Assembly: GCF_030161595.1 (NCBI RefSeq)
Contig: NZ_BSUM01000001.1
Span: 2,790,001-2,854,000, forward strand
Direction: 5' to 3'
Length of the DNA: 64,000 nucleotides
DNA from: Litorihabitans aurantiacus
GTDB taxonomy: Bacteria > Actinomycetota > Actinomycetes > Actinomycetales > Beutenbergiaceae
This document shows, in pieces, positions 44,217 through 52,789 of this stretch; position 1 is the stretch's first letter, and every line of letters starts with the position of its first letter. The position numbers and the translations under genes were made by a program. The notes below the pieces were generated by a model. That model searched no databases, was not told the origin of the DNA, and worked only from the letters and a program-made list of their open reading frames with translations.

Positions 44217-45702
44217 GAGGTGCCCCCGGTCGTGACGGACCGGCGCACCCGCGGGAGGGTCGCCGTCGACGACGCGTCCTGATCGGCGGGTGCGGGCGGT
44301 GCGGGCGGCACGGGCGGCACCGCCGGCAGCGCCTCCAGCGTCTCGGTGGCCGGAGCCCGCACCGGCTCCCACGGTGCCGACCTCGTGGGCGGCTCCTGCT
44401 CGGCGGGCGCGCCGGGCTCGTCGGAGGACGCGGCCGCGGCCACCGCCGCGGCGCGGGCCGCCCGCCGCCGTCGCCGTCGGCGGACCAGGGCGGTGACGCC
44501 CGAGACGATCAGGAGCGCGAGCAGCAGGAGGCCCGCCCCGGCCGCCGCGAGGAACGGCCACCCCGGGCCGGCCTCGGCCGCGGCGGCCGCGTCCTGCGCC
44601 GCGGCGGCGGCCAGCACCGGGTCCGCCACGACCGTGAGCAGGACCTCGGGCGTCTCGCCCGAGGCTGCGCCGACGAGCGAGAGCGTGTGCGAGCCCGTGC
44701 GGATGTCGGCGGGGAGCGTGACGACGCCCGCGACCTCGCCGGCGGCACCGGCGACGAGCGGACCCGCCGCGGCGAGCCCGCCGCTGAGCGAGGCCACGAC
44801 CTGCTCCCCCGGCGTGAAGCCCTGCCCGGTGAACGCCACGACGCGGCCGACGACGACGGTGCGAGCCTCCACGCCGAGCGTCGCCGGGGCGCGGGGCGCC
44901 GCTTCCTCGTCGGAGCCCTCCGCCGCCTCGCCCTCGCCCGCCGCGGCGTCGCCCTCGGCCTCGGCGGCTCCGGCGTCGGTCGCACCCGCGGGGGCGGCTC
45001 CGTCGTCGGACGATCCCTGCTCGCTGCCGGCCGAGGTGCCGGCCGCGGGCCCGCCCGAGCTCGCACCGGCGTCGGGCGCGCCCGCCCCGCCGGTGGCCGC
45101 GAACGTCACCGGCGTGAACGTCTCGTTGGTCGCGTTCTTGACGCCGTGCGCGCCGATGGTGATGACGCCGCAGGTGACGGCGCGGCAGTCGACCTCGGTG
45201 GGCGCGTTCGACCGGTCGAGCCCGGTGAAGACCGGACCGGGGACCACGAGCGAGGCCGACCAGGTGCCGTCGGCGGCGAGCGTGCCGTGGGCCTCCCCGC
45301 CGTCGAGCTGCCGGGGAACGCGATGAAGCGGCTGTACCCGGCGTTCTGGCCGGACTCGGCGTCGGGCACGTAGACGTAGCTCTGCCCGGTGGCGCCGCCG
45401 TTGCTCGGGGCCCAGCCGCCCCCGGTCGGGTCGTCGACCCAGCCGAACAGCACGTAGATGCCGCCGAAGCCGCCCTGGACGGACTGGAAGCCGGAACCGC
45501 TCAGGCGCAGCGTGGTCGCGCCGTCGACCGCGGCGGTGGCCGTGCCCAGGTCGCTCGTGACCGCGACCCGGCCGACGGCGGCGGCGGGCTGCGCCGTCGT
45601 GGCCGTGAGCGCGCCCGCGCCGAGGACGGCGAGGCCGAGCGCGGCAGCGAGCGCACGGCCGATGCGGCTGGACCTCGCCACGGGGCGGCGGCGCGCGCTC
45701 AC
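44213..45702 (-). CDS. HtaA-associated surface protein (paralogue of 27647-28600), frameshifted
   Basis: GTG 45702 overlaps the hmuT stop (GTGA). The signal peptide ends TTAQPAAAVG. The domain shared with the protein at 27.6 kb is clear: TTLRLSGSGFQSVQGGFGGI, YVLFGWVDDP, then in the next frame EVDCRAVTCGVITIGAHGVK and NATNETFTPVTF. The slip is near 45,303 and one added base gives ~496 residues. After an acidic linker comes a second Ig-like domain (VVGRVVAFTGQGFTPGEQVV). A membrane helix (FLAAAGAGLLLLALLIVSGV), an RRRRRR stop and a ~90-residue cytoplasmic tail follow. The long tail is unusual for a pure anchor. Confidence 0.82.
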
Positions 45703-46814
45703 GAGGCGACCTGCGCGGCGTCGGGCGCGTAGAGGGCGACGGCGAGGGCCTCGAGCACCTCGGCGCTCGCCGGGCCGAAGCTGAGGATCTCCGTGTCGGC
45801 CATGTCGACGAAGCGGCGGTTCTCCCCGGCCGGCGTGCTCGCGAGGGCGGGGACCGCCTCGAGGAGGCCGTCGACGCCGCCGGTCGACTCGAGCCCCTTC
45901 GTCATGAGCAGCACGACCTCGGGCTGCATCGCGATGAGGCCCTCGTCGGTGACGGGCTGCATGCCGGTCCAGCCGATCTCGGTGGCGACGTCGACGCCGC
46001 CCAGGCCCGTGATCAGGGAGTCGGTGCCCGAGCCCTGGCCGAACAGGTAGTAGATCCCGGAACCGCCGCGCACGTAGAGGAACACGGTGCGCAGGCCCTC
46101 GCCGGCCGGCGGAGCGATCTCGGCGATCTCGGCGCGCGCCGTGTCGATCCGCTCCTGCGTGCGCTCGGCGAGCGCCTCGCCCTCGTCGGGGAGCCCGACG
46201 GCGGCCGCCACCTGGCGGATGAGGTCGTCGACCGTCTCGAGGCTGCGCTCGGCGTCGACCACGACGACGGGGATCCCTGCCTCGCGCATCTGCAGCACGA
46301 CGTCCCACGGTCCGAGCGAGGTGTCGGTGATGATCAGCGTCGGGGCCAGCTCGAGGATCGCCTCGGCGTTGAGCTCGTGCCCGCTCGGGGTGACGAGCGG
46401 GAGGTGGCTGACCTCGGGGAAGGCCGAGGAGGTGTCGCGGCCGACGAGGTTCTCGCCCAGGCCCAGCTCGTAGACCGTGCGGGCGGTGGAGCCGTACAGG
46501 TCGAGCGCGAGGATGCGGCTCGCGTCGTGCACGGTGACCGAGGTGCCCTGCGCGTCGGTGACGGTCAGCGGCAGCTCGGGCTCCGGGTTCTCGGCGATCG
46601 GGTCGACCGAGGCGGACGCGAGGCGAGCGGTGCTGGGGCCGACGTAGGAGTGCGGGTCCGCGACCGGCTGGACGTCGGCGAGGGTCGGGCCGCCGGGGGC
46701 CGCCGGGTCGTCACCTCCCTCGGGAGCTCCGCCGCCGCACGCCACGAGCAGGGCGAGGACGGGTACCAGGGCGAGCATCCGCGCGCGCCCGGACCACGAA
46801 GAACCGTTCGACAT
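45699..46814 (-). CDS. hmuT: Haem ABC transporter substrate-binding lipoprotein
   Basis: 371 residues, ATG 46814. The lipobox LALLVAC puts the acylated Cys near residue 26. Periplasmic-binding-protein (class III) features are ASRILALDLYGSTARTVYEL, LVGRDTSSAFPEVSHLPLVT, TLIITDTSLGPWDVVLQMRE and IPVVVVDAERSLETVDDLI. The YLFGQGSGTDSLITGLGGVD segment is typical of HmuT/ChtB. It should hand haem to HmuU/HmuV encoded 15 kb away. It is the first gene of a four- to five-gene operon with GTGA overlaps. Two DtxR-like boxes sit directly upstream. Confidence 0.93.
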   Translation of the reverse strand: MSNGSSWSGRARMLALVPVLALLVACGGGAPEGGDDPAAPGGPTLADVQPVADPHSYVGPSTARLASASVDPIAENPEPELPLTVTDAQGTSVTVHDASRILALDLYGSTARTVYELGLGENLVGRDTSSAFPEVSHLPLVTPSGHELNAEAILELAPTLIITDTSLGPWDVVLQMREAGIPVVVVDAERSLETVDDLIRQVAAAVGLPDEGEALAERTQERIDTARAEIAEIAPPAGEGLRTVFLYVRGGSGIYYLFGQGSGTDSLITGLGGVDVATEIGWTGMQPVTDEGLIAMQPEVVLLMTKGLESTGGVDGLLEAVPALASTPAGENRRFVDMADTEILSFGPASAEVLEALAVALYAPDAAQVAS

Positions 46815-46853
46815 GCAGGTGAGCCTACCCTCACCCAGGCAAGCCTTACCTGT
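46815..46853 (-). promoter_or_regulatory. Leaderless hmuT promoter with two tandem DtxR/IdeR-like boxes
   Basis: 46815-46833 (GCAGGTGAGCCTACCCTCA) and 46835-46853 (CCAGGCAAGCCTTACCTGT) each match the DtxR consensus at 14 of 19 positions. On the minus strand TAGGCT (46822-46827) is a -10 that ends 7 nt before the ATG, so the first box covers the -10 itself. Confidence 0.65.
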
Positions 46854-46864
46854 GACCTGCGTCG

Positions 46865-46920
46865 CGAGGCACTTCGGGGCACCGGCGAGAGACTTCGGGA
46901 CACTCGCGAGAGACTTCTCG
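46865..46920. repeat. Second 21-bp repeat array (CGAGAGACTT family)
   Basis: Units begin at 46865 (CGAGGCACTTCGGGG), 46886 (CGAGAGACTTCGGGA) and 46907 (CGAGAGACTTCTCG), exactly 21 bp apart. This is the same unit and phase as at 9.7 kb. The array ends against the ybaK start codon. Confidence 0.8.
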
Positions 46921-46921
46921 C

Positions 46922-47404
46922 GTGAGCAGCGCCCCCGACACCCCCGCGACCCTCGCCCTGGACGCGGCGGGCACCTCCTTCACCGCCCACACCTACGACC
47001 ACGACCCGCGCGCCACCTCCTTCGGACTCGAGGCCGCGGAGAAGCTCGGCATCGATCCCGCGCAGGTCTACAAGACCCTGATGGTCGACGTCGACGGCGC
47101 CCTCGTCGTCGCGATCGCCCCCGTCGCCGGGCGCGTCGACCTCAAGGAGGTGGCGCGCGCCGTCGGCGGCCGACGTGCGGCGATGGCCGATCCGGCGCAG
47201 GCGCAGCGCCGTACGGGCTACGTCGTCGGCGGCATCTCCCCGATCGGGCAGAAGACGCACCACCGGACCGTGCTCGACTCCTCCGCGATCCTGCTCGAGA
47301 CCCTGCTCGTCTCCGGCGGCCGCCGCGGCCTGGACCTCGAGCTGGCACCGGACGACCTGCTCGCGATCACCGGTGGGGAGTACGCCGACATCGCCCGGGA
47401 CTGA
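46922..47404 (+). CDS. ybaK: Cys-tRNA(Pro)/aminoacyl-tRNA deacylase, YbaK/EbsC type
   Basis: 160 residues, GTG 46922. YbaK signatures are GLEAAEKLGIDPAQVYKTLM (catalytic Lys region), VVAIAPVAGRVDLKEVARAV, GYVVGGISPIGQKTHHRTVL and DLELAPDDLLAITGG. It hydrolyses mischarged Cys-tRNA(Pro), with prolyl-tRNA synthetase as the usual partner. The start abuts the 21-bp repeat array and lacks a clear SD. Confidence 0.93.
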   Translation: MSSAPDTPATLALDAAGTSFTAHTYDHDPRATSFGLEAAEKLGIDPAQVYKTLMVDVDGALVVAIAPVAGRVDLKEVARAVGGRRAAMADPAQAQRRTGYVVGGISPIGQKTHHRTVLDSSAILLETLLVSGGRRGLDLELAPDDLLAITGGEYADIARD

Positions 47405-47420
47405 TGTCATCACCCGGGTC

Positions 47421-47426
47421 TACCCT
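47421..47426 (+). promoter_or_regulatory. -10 box of a probable leaderless promoter
   Basis: TACCCT ends 6 nt before the ATG at 47433, only 17 bp after the ybaK stop. Confidence 0.45.
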
Positions 47427-47432
47427 CGCGCC

Positions 47433-48418
47433 ATGAGCGACGACGCCGACCTCCTCCCCTGGCTCCTCGACACCGATCCAGCCCTGCGGTGGCAGGTGGA
47501 GCGCGACCTCGCGGACGAGCCGGAGAGCGTGTGGTCCGCGACCCGCGCCCGCACCGCCACCGAGGGCTTCGGCGCCCGTCTGCTCGCGCTGCAGGACCCC
47601 GAGGGCTCGTGGGCGGGCGGCGCCCACTTCCCCACCCGCCGCGACGACCGCGCGCTCCGCACCCCGGAGAGGATGACGCGCAGCCGTGGACGGCGACGTC
47701 GTGGAGCCTCGCCTCCCTGCGGGAGTGGGGCGTGCCGGCGTCCGCGCTGGGCGACACCGCCGACCGCATCCGCGCGAATGTGCGCTGGGAGTACGAAAAC
47801 CTGCCCTACTGGGACGGCGAGACGGACGTGTGCATCAACGCGAGCACGCTCGCGAGCGGTGCGTGGCTCGGGACCGACGTCGAGCCGATCGTCGCGTTCT
47901 TCACCGAGCACCAGCTGGCCGACGGCGGGTGGAACTGCGAGTGGGTGGAGGGGTCGACGCGCTCGTCCTTCCACTCCACCCTGAACGCCCTGCGCGGCAT
48001 GCTCGCGTGGGAGCAGCTGACTGGCCGCGACGACCTGCGCGAGGTCCGCCTGCGCGGTCAGGAGTACCTGCTCGAGCGCCGCCTCCTGACGCGGGCGAGC
48101 ACCGGTGAGCGCGTCGGCCCGTGGGTCGAGCACCTCGTCCACCCCGTGCGCTGGATCTACACGGCGCTCGGCGCGCTCGACCACCTGCGGAACGCGGGGG
48201 TGCACGACGGCGTCGCCCCCGACCCGCGTGCGGCCGACGCCGTCGCCGTGGTCCGCGAGGCCCGGCGCGACGACGGCACCTGGGCCCCCAACGTGCGCCT
48301 CGCGGGCGAGCGCTGGTTCGAGGTCGACGTCGAGAAGGGCGAACCCTCGCCGTGGCTGACGTTCACCGCGCTGCGCGCGCTGCACTGGTGGGACGAGGCG
48401 CACGACGGCGAGGCGTGA
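47433..48418 (+). CDS. Prenyltransferase/squalene-oxidase-repeat-like protein, frameshifted
   Basis: ATG 47433 (DADLLPWLLDTDPALRWQVE). The first 75 residues end at GSWAGGAHFPTRR. The frame slips near 47,660 and continues WTATSWSLASLREWGVPASA, HQLADGGWNCEWVEG and STRSSFHSTLNALRGMLAWE. The repeated LxDGxW/GGWN blocks resemble alpha/alpha-barrel terpene-cyclase or squalene-oxidase repeats. One added base gives 328 residues. The DxDD motif of true squalene cyclases is not visible, so a catalytic cyclase role is doubtful. Stand-alone homologues are usually annotated as hypothetical proteins. Confidence 0.78.
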
Positions 48419-48464
48419 GCCGGCAGCGCGCGGACCGGCACCTCGTGAGCGGCGCATCGTCGCC

Positions 48465-48470
48465 TACGGT
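48465..48470 (+). promoter_or_regulatory. -10 box of a probable leaderless promoter
   Basis: TACGGT ends 6 nt before the GTG at 48477. Confidence 0.45.
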
Positions 48471-48476
48471 CGGACG

Positions 48477-49226
48477 GTGAGCATCCTCGACGGCGCCCCC
48501 GCCCATCAGCCGCGACGTCGCAGGCGAGGCCGCGGCGTCGTCGCCCTCCTCGTGGCGCTGCTGATCCTGGCAGGTCTGGCCGTGGCAGCCGACCGCATCG
48601 TGGTGGGCCAGGTCGAGCAGCAGGTCGCGACCGGGCTCGAGGACGGGCTGGCGGCCACGAACGTCACCGCGGAGGTCGACGGCGTCCCGTTCCTCACGCA
48701 GCTCGTCGCCGGCGAGATCACCCGCGTCGACATCACCGCCGACTCCGCTGTGCTCGAGGACATCCCGTTCACCGACGTCGACGCCGTCGTCGGCGCCATC
48801 GCGTTCGACCTGGGCACGCGTGAGATCGGCCGGGCGGGCGACCTCACGGCGTCGGGGACGCTCGCGACCGCGGACCTGCAGAACCTGCTGGAGCGCGAGC
48901 TCACGGATCTCGACGTGACGCTCGCGACGCGCGACGGCGCCGTCGTCGCCGCCACCGAGGTGGTCGGTGGCCTCACGCTCGAGGCCCGGCTGACGCCCCG
49001 GGCGGCCGACGGGAGCATCGCCGTCGACGTCGAGACCGTCACGATCGCCGACCTCGAGGTCTCCGTCGACGACCTGCCGAACGCCCTCGCGCAGCGCCTG
49101 ACCGACCTGCGCGTCGACGTGCCCGGCCTCCCCGACGGGCTGGGCATCACGAACCTGGACGTGATCGACGCCGGTGTCCGCGTCACGGTCGCGGGCACCG
49201 ACGTCGACCTCACCGGTGTGAGCTGA
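48477..49226 (+). CDS. LmeA-like DUF2993 protein
   Basis: 249 residues. The N-terminus is cytoplasmic and basic (QPRRRRRGRG), followed by one membrane helix (VVALLVALLILAGLAVAADR). The extracellular DUF2993 domain shows VDGVPFLTQLVAGEITRVDI, FTDVDAVVGAIAFDLG and LGITNLDVIDAGVRVTVAGT. In mycobacteria LmeA is an envelope phospholipid-binding protein needed for lipomannan maturation. The function here is inferred from that. It converges with the S9 peptidase gene, 6 bp between stops. Confidence 0.88.
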   Translation: MSILDGAPAHQPRRRRRGRGVVALLVALLILAGLAVAADRIVVGQVEQQVATGLEDGLAATNVTAEVDGVPFLTQLVAGEITRVDITADSAVLEDIPFTDVDAVVGAIAFDLGTREIGRAGDLTASGTLATADLQNLLERELTDLDVTLATRDGAVVAATEVVGGLTLEARLTPRAADGSIAVDVETVTIADLEVSVDDLPNALAQRLTDLRVDVPGLPDGLGITNLDVIDAGVRVTVAGTDVDLTGVS

Positions 49227-49232
49227 GCTGAC

Positions 49233-51365
49233 TCAGCCGGCTGACGCCGCCCCGCCCAGGACGTCGGGGAGCTCGCGCGTCTCGCCGAGCACGTGCTCCG
49301 CCAGGAACCCCTCGACCACCTCGTACCAAACCTTCGCGTGCTGCGGGGTGAGGATCCAGTGGTTCTCGTCCGGGTAGTACAGGAAGCGGTGCACGGTCGA
49401 GCCGTCCTCGGCGGCCGGCAGGCCGGAGGAGGAGAGCAGCTCCGTCCACAGCCGCAGCCCCTCGCCGATCGGGACGCGGTAGTCCTTGTCGCCGTGGATG
49501 ACGAGCATCGGGGTGCGGATGTCCCCGACGAACGCGTGCGGGGAGTGCTTCGCCGCCATCTCGGGCGTCATCTCGCGCTGCCAGTAGTAGGAGGCGTCCG
49601 TCGTCGGCCCGAACTGGTCCAGCGCCCACAGGCTCGCGTGCGTCACGACGGCGTCGAACCGGTCCGTGTGACCCGCAACCCAGTTCGCCATGTAGCCGCC
49701 GAACGAGCCGCCCATCGCGGCCGTGCGCGAGGCGTCGACGTCGTCACGCTGCTCGACGGCGTCCGTCGCGGCCATGAGGTCGGTGTAGGGCGCATCGCCC
49801 CACGCGCCCCAGCCGCGCTGCACGAACTCCTGCCCGTACCCGGTCGAGAGCGCGGGGTCCGGCAGCAGGACGGCGTAGCCGCGAGCGACCATGATCCACG
49901 GGTTCCAGCGCCAGCTCCATGCGTTCCAGGACCCCAGGGGTCCGCCGTGGATCCACAGCAGCAGCGGCGCCGGGTTCTCGGCCGATGCTCCCTCGGGCAG
50001 CGCGAGCCACGAGCGCACGGTGTGCGTCGAACCGTCCGGGTCGGTCACGGTCGTGGCGACGTCCTCGAGCCGCCCCGGCAGAGTCGGTCGCTCCGACGGC
50101 GCGCGCAGCACGCGCACGCGGTCCTCGGCGGTGACGCCCTCGGCCAGATCGAGGCGCACGACCTCGGCCGGGGAGGCGTAGGAGCTGCGGGTGGCGAACG
50201 CGTGCGTCCCGGCGGGGTCGACGACGACGCTGCCGAACGCGCCCTCGGCCGTCAGGCGCTCGGGAGCGGCGTCGCCGTCCAGCGCGACCCGGAAGACCGG
50301 CGAGTGGCCGTGCTCGTCCGCCGTCACGAGCAGACCGGAGGAGTCCGGGAGCCACGTGAGCGAGGCGGGCCAGCGGTCCCAGTCGGCGGCGAGCCGGCGC
50401 GGCGTACCGCCCGTGGCAGGGACGACCCACGCCGTGCGGCGCGGCGCCTCCTGCGGCGACGTGATCGAGCTGGCGATGTAGGCCACCCACGCGCCGTCGG
50501 GGCTGATGGCCGGCTCGTCGAGGTCGGCCTCGTTCTCCCGGACGAGCGTGCGCCTCTCCCCCGTGGCGACGTCGATCCGCACGAGGTGCGACTGGGCCGC
50601 GAGCCCCGCGAAGGTGCTCCACGAGGCGACGGCGAAGGTGCCGTCGTCGGAAATCGCACTCGAGGCCTCCACGAGCGCCCGCCCGGCGTCCGGCGTCAGG
50701 TCGCGGGTGCCGCGCTCGTCGTCGGGCCCGGGCTCGTCGGGTGCCGCGGCGAGTGCGTCGCCGTCGTCCCCGTCCCCCGCGGGCGCGAGCGGTGCGCCCT
50801 CCACCACGAAGAGGCGCGGCGCGTCCGGGCCGAGGTCGTGGTCCCAGTAGCGCACCGGGTAGCCGCTGTGCAGGATCGCCGCGACCTTGTTCTCCGAGCG
50901 CGCCTTCCGCAGGCGGCGCTCGCTCGCCTCGTCCGTGGCGCCGGGCAGGGTGTCCGCGGAGACGAGGACGGTGTCGGCGGCGCGCGCCGGGTGGACGGCG
51001 GAGATCCCGCCCGGGCGGCGCACGAGCGGGTACGCCTCGCCGCCACCGGCGGGCAGGCGCCAGACGCACGGCTTCGCGTCATCGCCGTCGCCCGGCCGGG
51101 TGGCGACGAAGAGCAGGTCGCCGGCGGCGGTGAACGCCGGGCCACCCTCGCCCTTCGCGCCGCGCGTCAGGCGGCGGGCGGGGGCCTCGCCGTCGGGATC
51201 GATCTCCCACAGCGCGGTGCTCCAGCGGGTGCGATCGGCGTCGAGCGCGGCCTGCGAGGCGACGAGCCGGCGGCCGTCCGGGGACAGCGCCAGCGCGCCG
51301 AGACGCGGGAGCGCGAGGTAGTCGTCGAGGTCGTGGAACGGGGTCGCCGCGGGGGTGTCGGTCAT
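49233..51365 (-). CDS. S9-family peptidase (acylaminoacyl-peptidase/DPP-like)
   Basis: 710 residues. The N-terminal ~400 residues form a seven-bladed propeller with repeats such as LSPDGRRLVASQAA, AISPDGAWVAYIAS and LTWLPDSSGLLVTADEHG. The alpha/beta hydrolase domain has the nucleophile in AMGGSFGGYMANWVAG, the Asp in VIHGDKDYRVPIGEGL and the His in YPDENHWILTPQHAKVWYE. No signal peptide is seen, so it is cytoplasmic and cleaves oligopeptides or N-acylated peptides. Its start codon region is 115 bp from the long palindrome at 51480. Confidence 0.93.
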   Translation of the reverse strand: MTDTPAATPFHDLDDYLALPRLGALALSPDGRRLVASQAALDADRTRWSTALWEIDPDGEAPARRLTRGAKGEGGPAFTAAGDLLFVATRPGDGDDAKPCVWRLPAGGGEAYPLVRRPGGISAVHPARAADTVLVSADTLPGATDEASERRLRKARSENKVAAILHSGYPVRYWDHDLGPDAPRLFVVEGAPLAPAGDGDDGDALAAAPDEPGPDDERGTRDLTPDAGRALVEASSAISDDGTFAVASWSTFAGLAAQSHLVRIDVATGERRTLVRENEADLDEPAISPDGAWVAYIASSITSPQEAPRRTAWVVPATGGTPRRLAADWDRWPASLTWLPDSSGLLVTADEHGHSPVFRVALDGDAAPERLTAEGAFGSVVVDPAGTHAFATRSSYASPAEVVRLDLAEGVTAEDRVRVLRAPSERPTLPGRLEDVATTVTDPDGSTHTVRSWLALPEGASAENPAPLLLWIHGGPLGSWNAWSWRWNPWIMVARGYAVLLPDPALSTGYGQEFVQRGWGAWGDAPYTDLMAATDAVEQRDDVDASRTAAMGGSFGGYMANWVAGHTDRFDAVVTHASLWALDQFGPTTDASYYWQREMTPEMAAKHSPHAFVGDIRTPMLVIHGDKDYRVPIGEGLRLWTELLSSSGLPAAEDGSTVHRFLYYPDENHWILTPQHAKVWYEVVEGFLAEHVLGETRELPDVLGGAASAG

Positions 51366-51479
51366 CTCCCTGGTCTATCACGCACGCCTGACACGCCTGC
51401 GCCCGGCGCCGATCGAACGCCCGCCCACCCCGTCGAGCCCCCGCCCCGACTCCGACCCGCCTCCCCGGGGGCCTCCGCA

Positions 51480-51537
51480 GACCGCTCGTGGGGAAGTTCC
51501 GCAGGCCTGAGCCTGCGAAAGTTCCCCACGAGCGGTC
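51480..51537. repeat. 27-bp inverted repeat with 4-nt loop
   Basis: 51480-51506 and 51511-51537 are reverse complements at 25 of 27 positions around CTGA. The core GTGGGGAA/TTCCCCAC is perfect. It lies between two divergent promoters, in a 317-bp stretch (51366-51682) that otherwise holds GC-rich simple sequence and no gene. Confidence 0.85.
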
Positions 51538-51670
51538 GGCGGGCTCGGGCCGGGCCCGGGCGCCGTGGTTGGCGGGCGCAGGCCGGGCGCGAGCGCCGGC
51601 CGGGCGCGGGCCGAGCCCGGGAACCACCGGGCCCGCGGAATCCGCCCGGGACGCCCACGCCCGACGCGCC

Positions 51671-51676
51671 TACTGT
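51671..51676 (+). promoter_or_regulatory. -10 box of a probable leaderless promoter (aldo/keto reductase)
   Basis: TACTGT ends 6 nt before the ATG at 51683. GGAGAG between them is too close to the start to serve as a normal SD. Confidence 0.45.
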
Positions 51677-51682
51677 GGAGAG

Positions 51683-52696
51683 ATGGTCAACTACCGCTAC
51701 CTCGGCAACTCCGGTCTGAAGATCTCCGAGATCACCTACGGCAACTGGCTCACCCACGGTTCGCAGGTCGAGAACGACGCGGCCACGGCGTGCGTGCGCG
51801 CCGCCCTCGACGCCGGCATCTCCACCTTCGACACCGCGGACGTCTACGCGAACACCAAGGCCGAGCAGGTGCTCGGTGACGCGCTGAAGGGCGAGCGCCG
51901 CGAGTCCCTCGAGATCTTCACGAAGGTCTACTGGCCGACCGGCCCCGGCGGGCCGAACGACACGGGCCTGTCGCGCAAGCACGTCATGGAGTCGATCAAC
52001 GGCTCGCTCACGCGCCTCGGCACCGACTACGTCGACCTCTACCAGGCGCACCGGTTCGACACCGAGACGCCGCTCGAGGAGACGATGCAGGCGTTCGCCG
52101 ACATCGTCCGCCAGGGCAAGGCGCTCTACATCGGTGTGAGCGAGTGGACGGCCGACCAGATCCGCGCCGGCCACGCCCTGGCGAAGGAGCTCGGCTTCCA
52201 GCTCATCTCCTCGCAGCCGCAGTACTCGATGCTGTGGCGCGTCATCGAGGACGAGGTCGTGCCCACCTCGGCCGAGCTCGGCATCTCCCAGATCGTGTGG
52301 TCGCCGATCGCGCAGGGCGTCCTCACCGGCAAGTACGTGCCCGGCGCCGAGCTGCCGGCCGGGTCGCGCGCCACGGACGAGAAGGGCGGCGCCAACATGA
52401 TCAAGCGCTTCATGCGCGACGACGTGCTGCAGCGCGTGCAGGACCTCAAGCCCGTCGCCGACGAGCTCGACCTCTCGCTCGCGCAGCTCGCCGTCGCGTG
52501 GGTGCTCCAGAACGACAACGTCGCCGCCGCGCTCATCGGCGCCTCGCGTCCCGAGCAGGTCCACGAGAACGTCAAGGCCTCGGGCGTCGTCATCCCGGCC
52601 GAGCTCCTGGAGAAGATCGACACGATCCTTGGCGACGTCGTCGAGCGCGACGCCGCGAAGACGGCCGAGACCGCGCCGCAGGGGCGCGTGGCCTGA
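51683..52696 (+). CDS. Aldo/keto reductase (Kv-beta/AKR6 type)
   Basis: 337 residues. It starts MVNYRYLGNSGLKISEITYG. The catalytic tetrad of AKRs is present: Asp and Tyr in TFDTADVYANTKAEQVLG, Lys in LEIFTKVYWPTG and His in YQAHRFDTETPLEETM. The NADPH-binding loop is VWSPIAQGVLTGKY and ALIGASRPEQVHEN. It is probably NADPH-dependent reduction of aldehydes. It stands alone as a transcription unit. Confidence 0.93.
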   Translation: MVNYRYLGNSGLKISEITYGNWLTHGSQVENDAATACVRAALDAGISTFDTADVYANTKAEQVLGDALKGERRESLEIFTKVYWPTGPGGPNDTGLSRKHVMESINGSLTRLGTDYVDLYQAHRFDTETPLEETMQAFADIVRQGKALYIGVSEWTADQIRAGHALAKELGFQLISSQPQYSMLWRVIEDEVVPTSAELGISQIVWSPIAQGVLTGKYVPGAELPAGSRATDEKGGANMIKRFMRDDVLQRVQDLKPVADELDLSLAQLAVAWVLQNDNVAAALIGASRPEQVHENVKASGVVIPAELLEKIDTILGDVVERDAAKTAETAPQGRVA

Positions 52697-52789
52697 CCTC
52701 GAGACGCCGCGCCGTTCCGCCCGCGGGACGGACCGACGGCGATGCGATCCCCCGGGTCCGCTCCCAGCGGGCCCGGGAGATCGCTGGTC

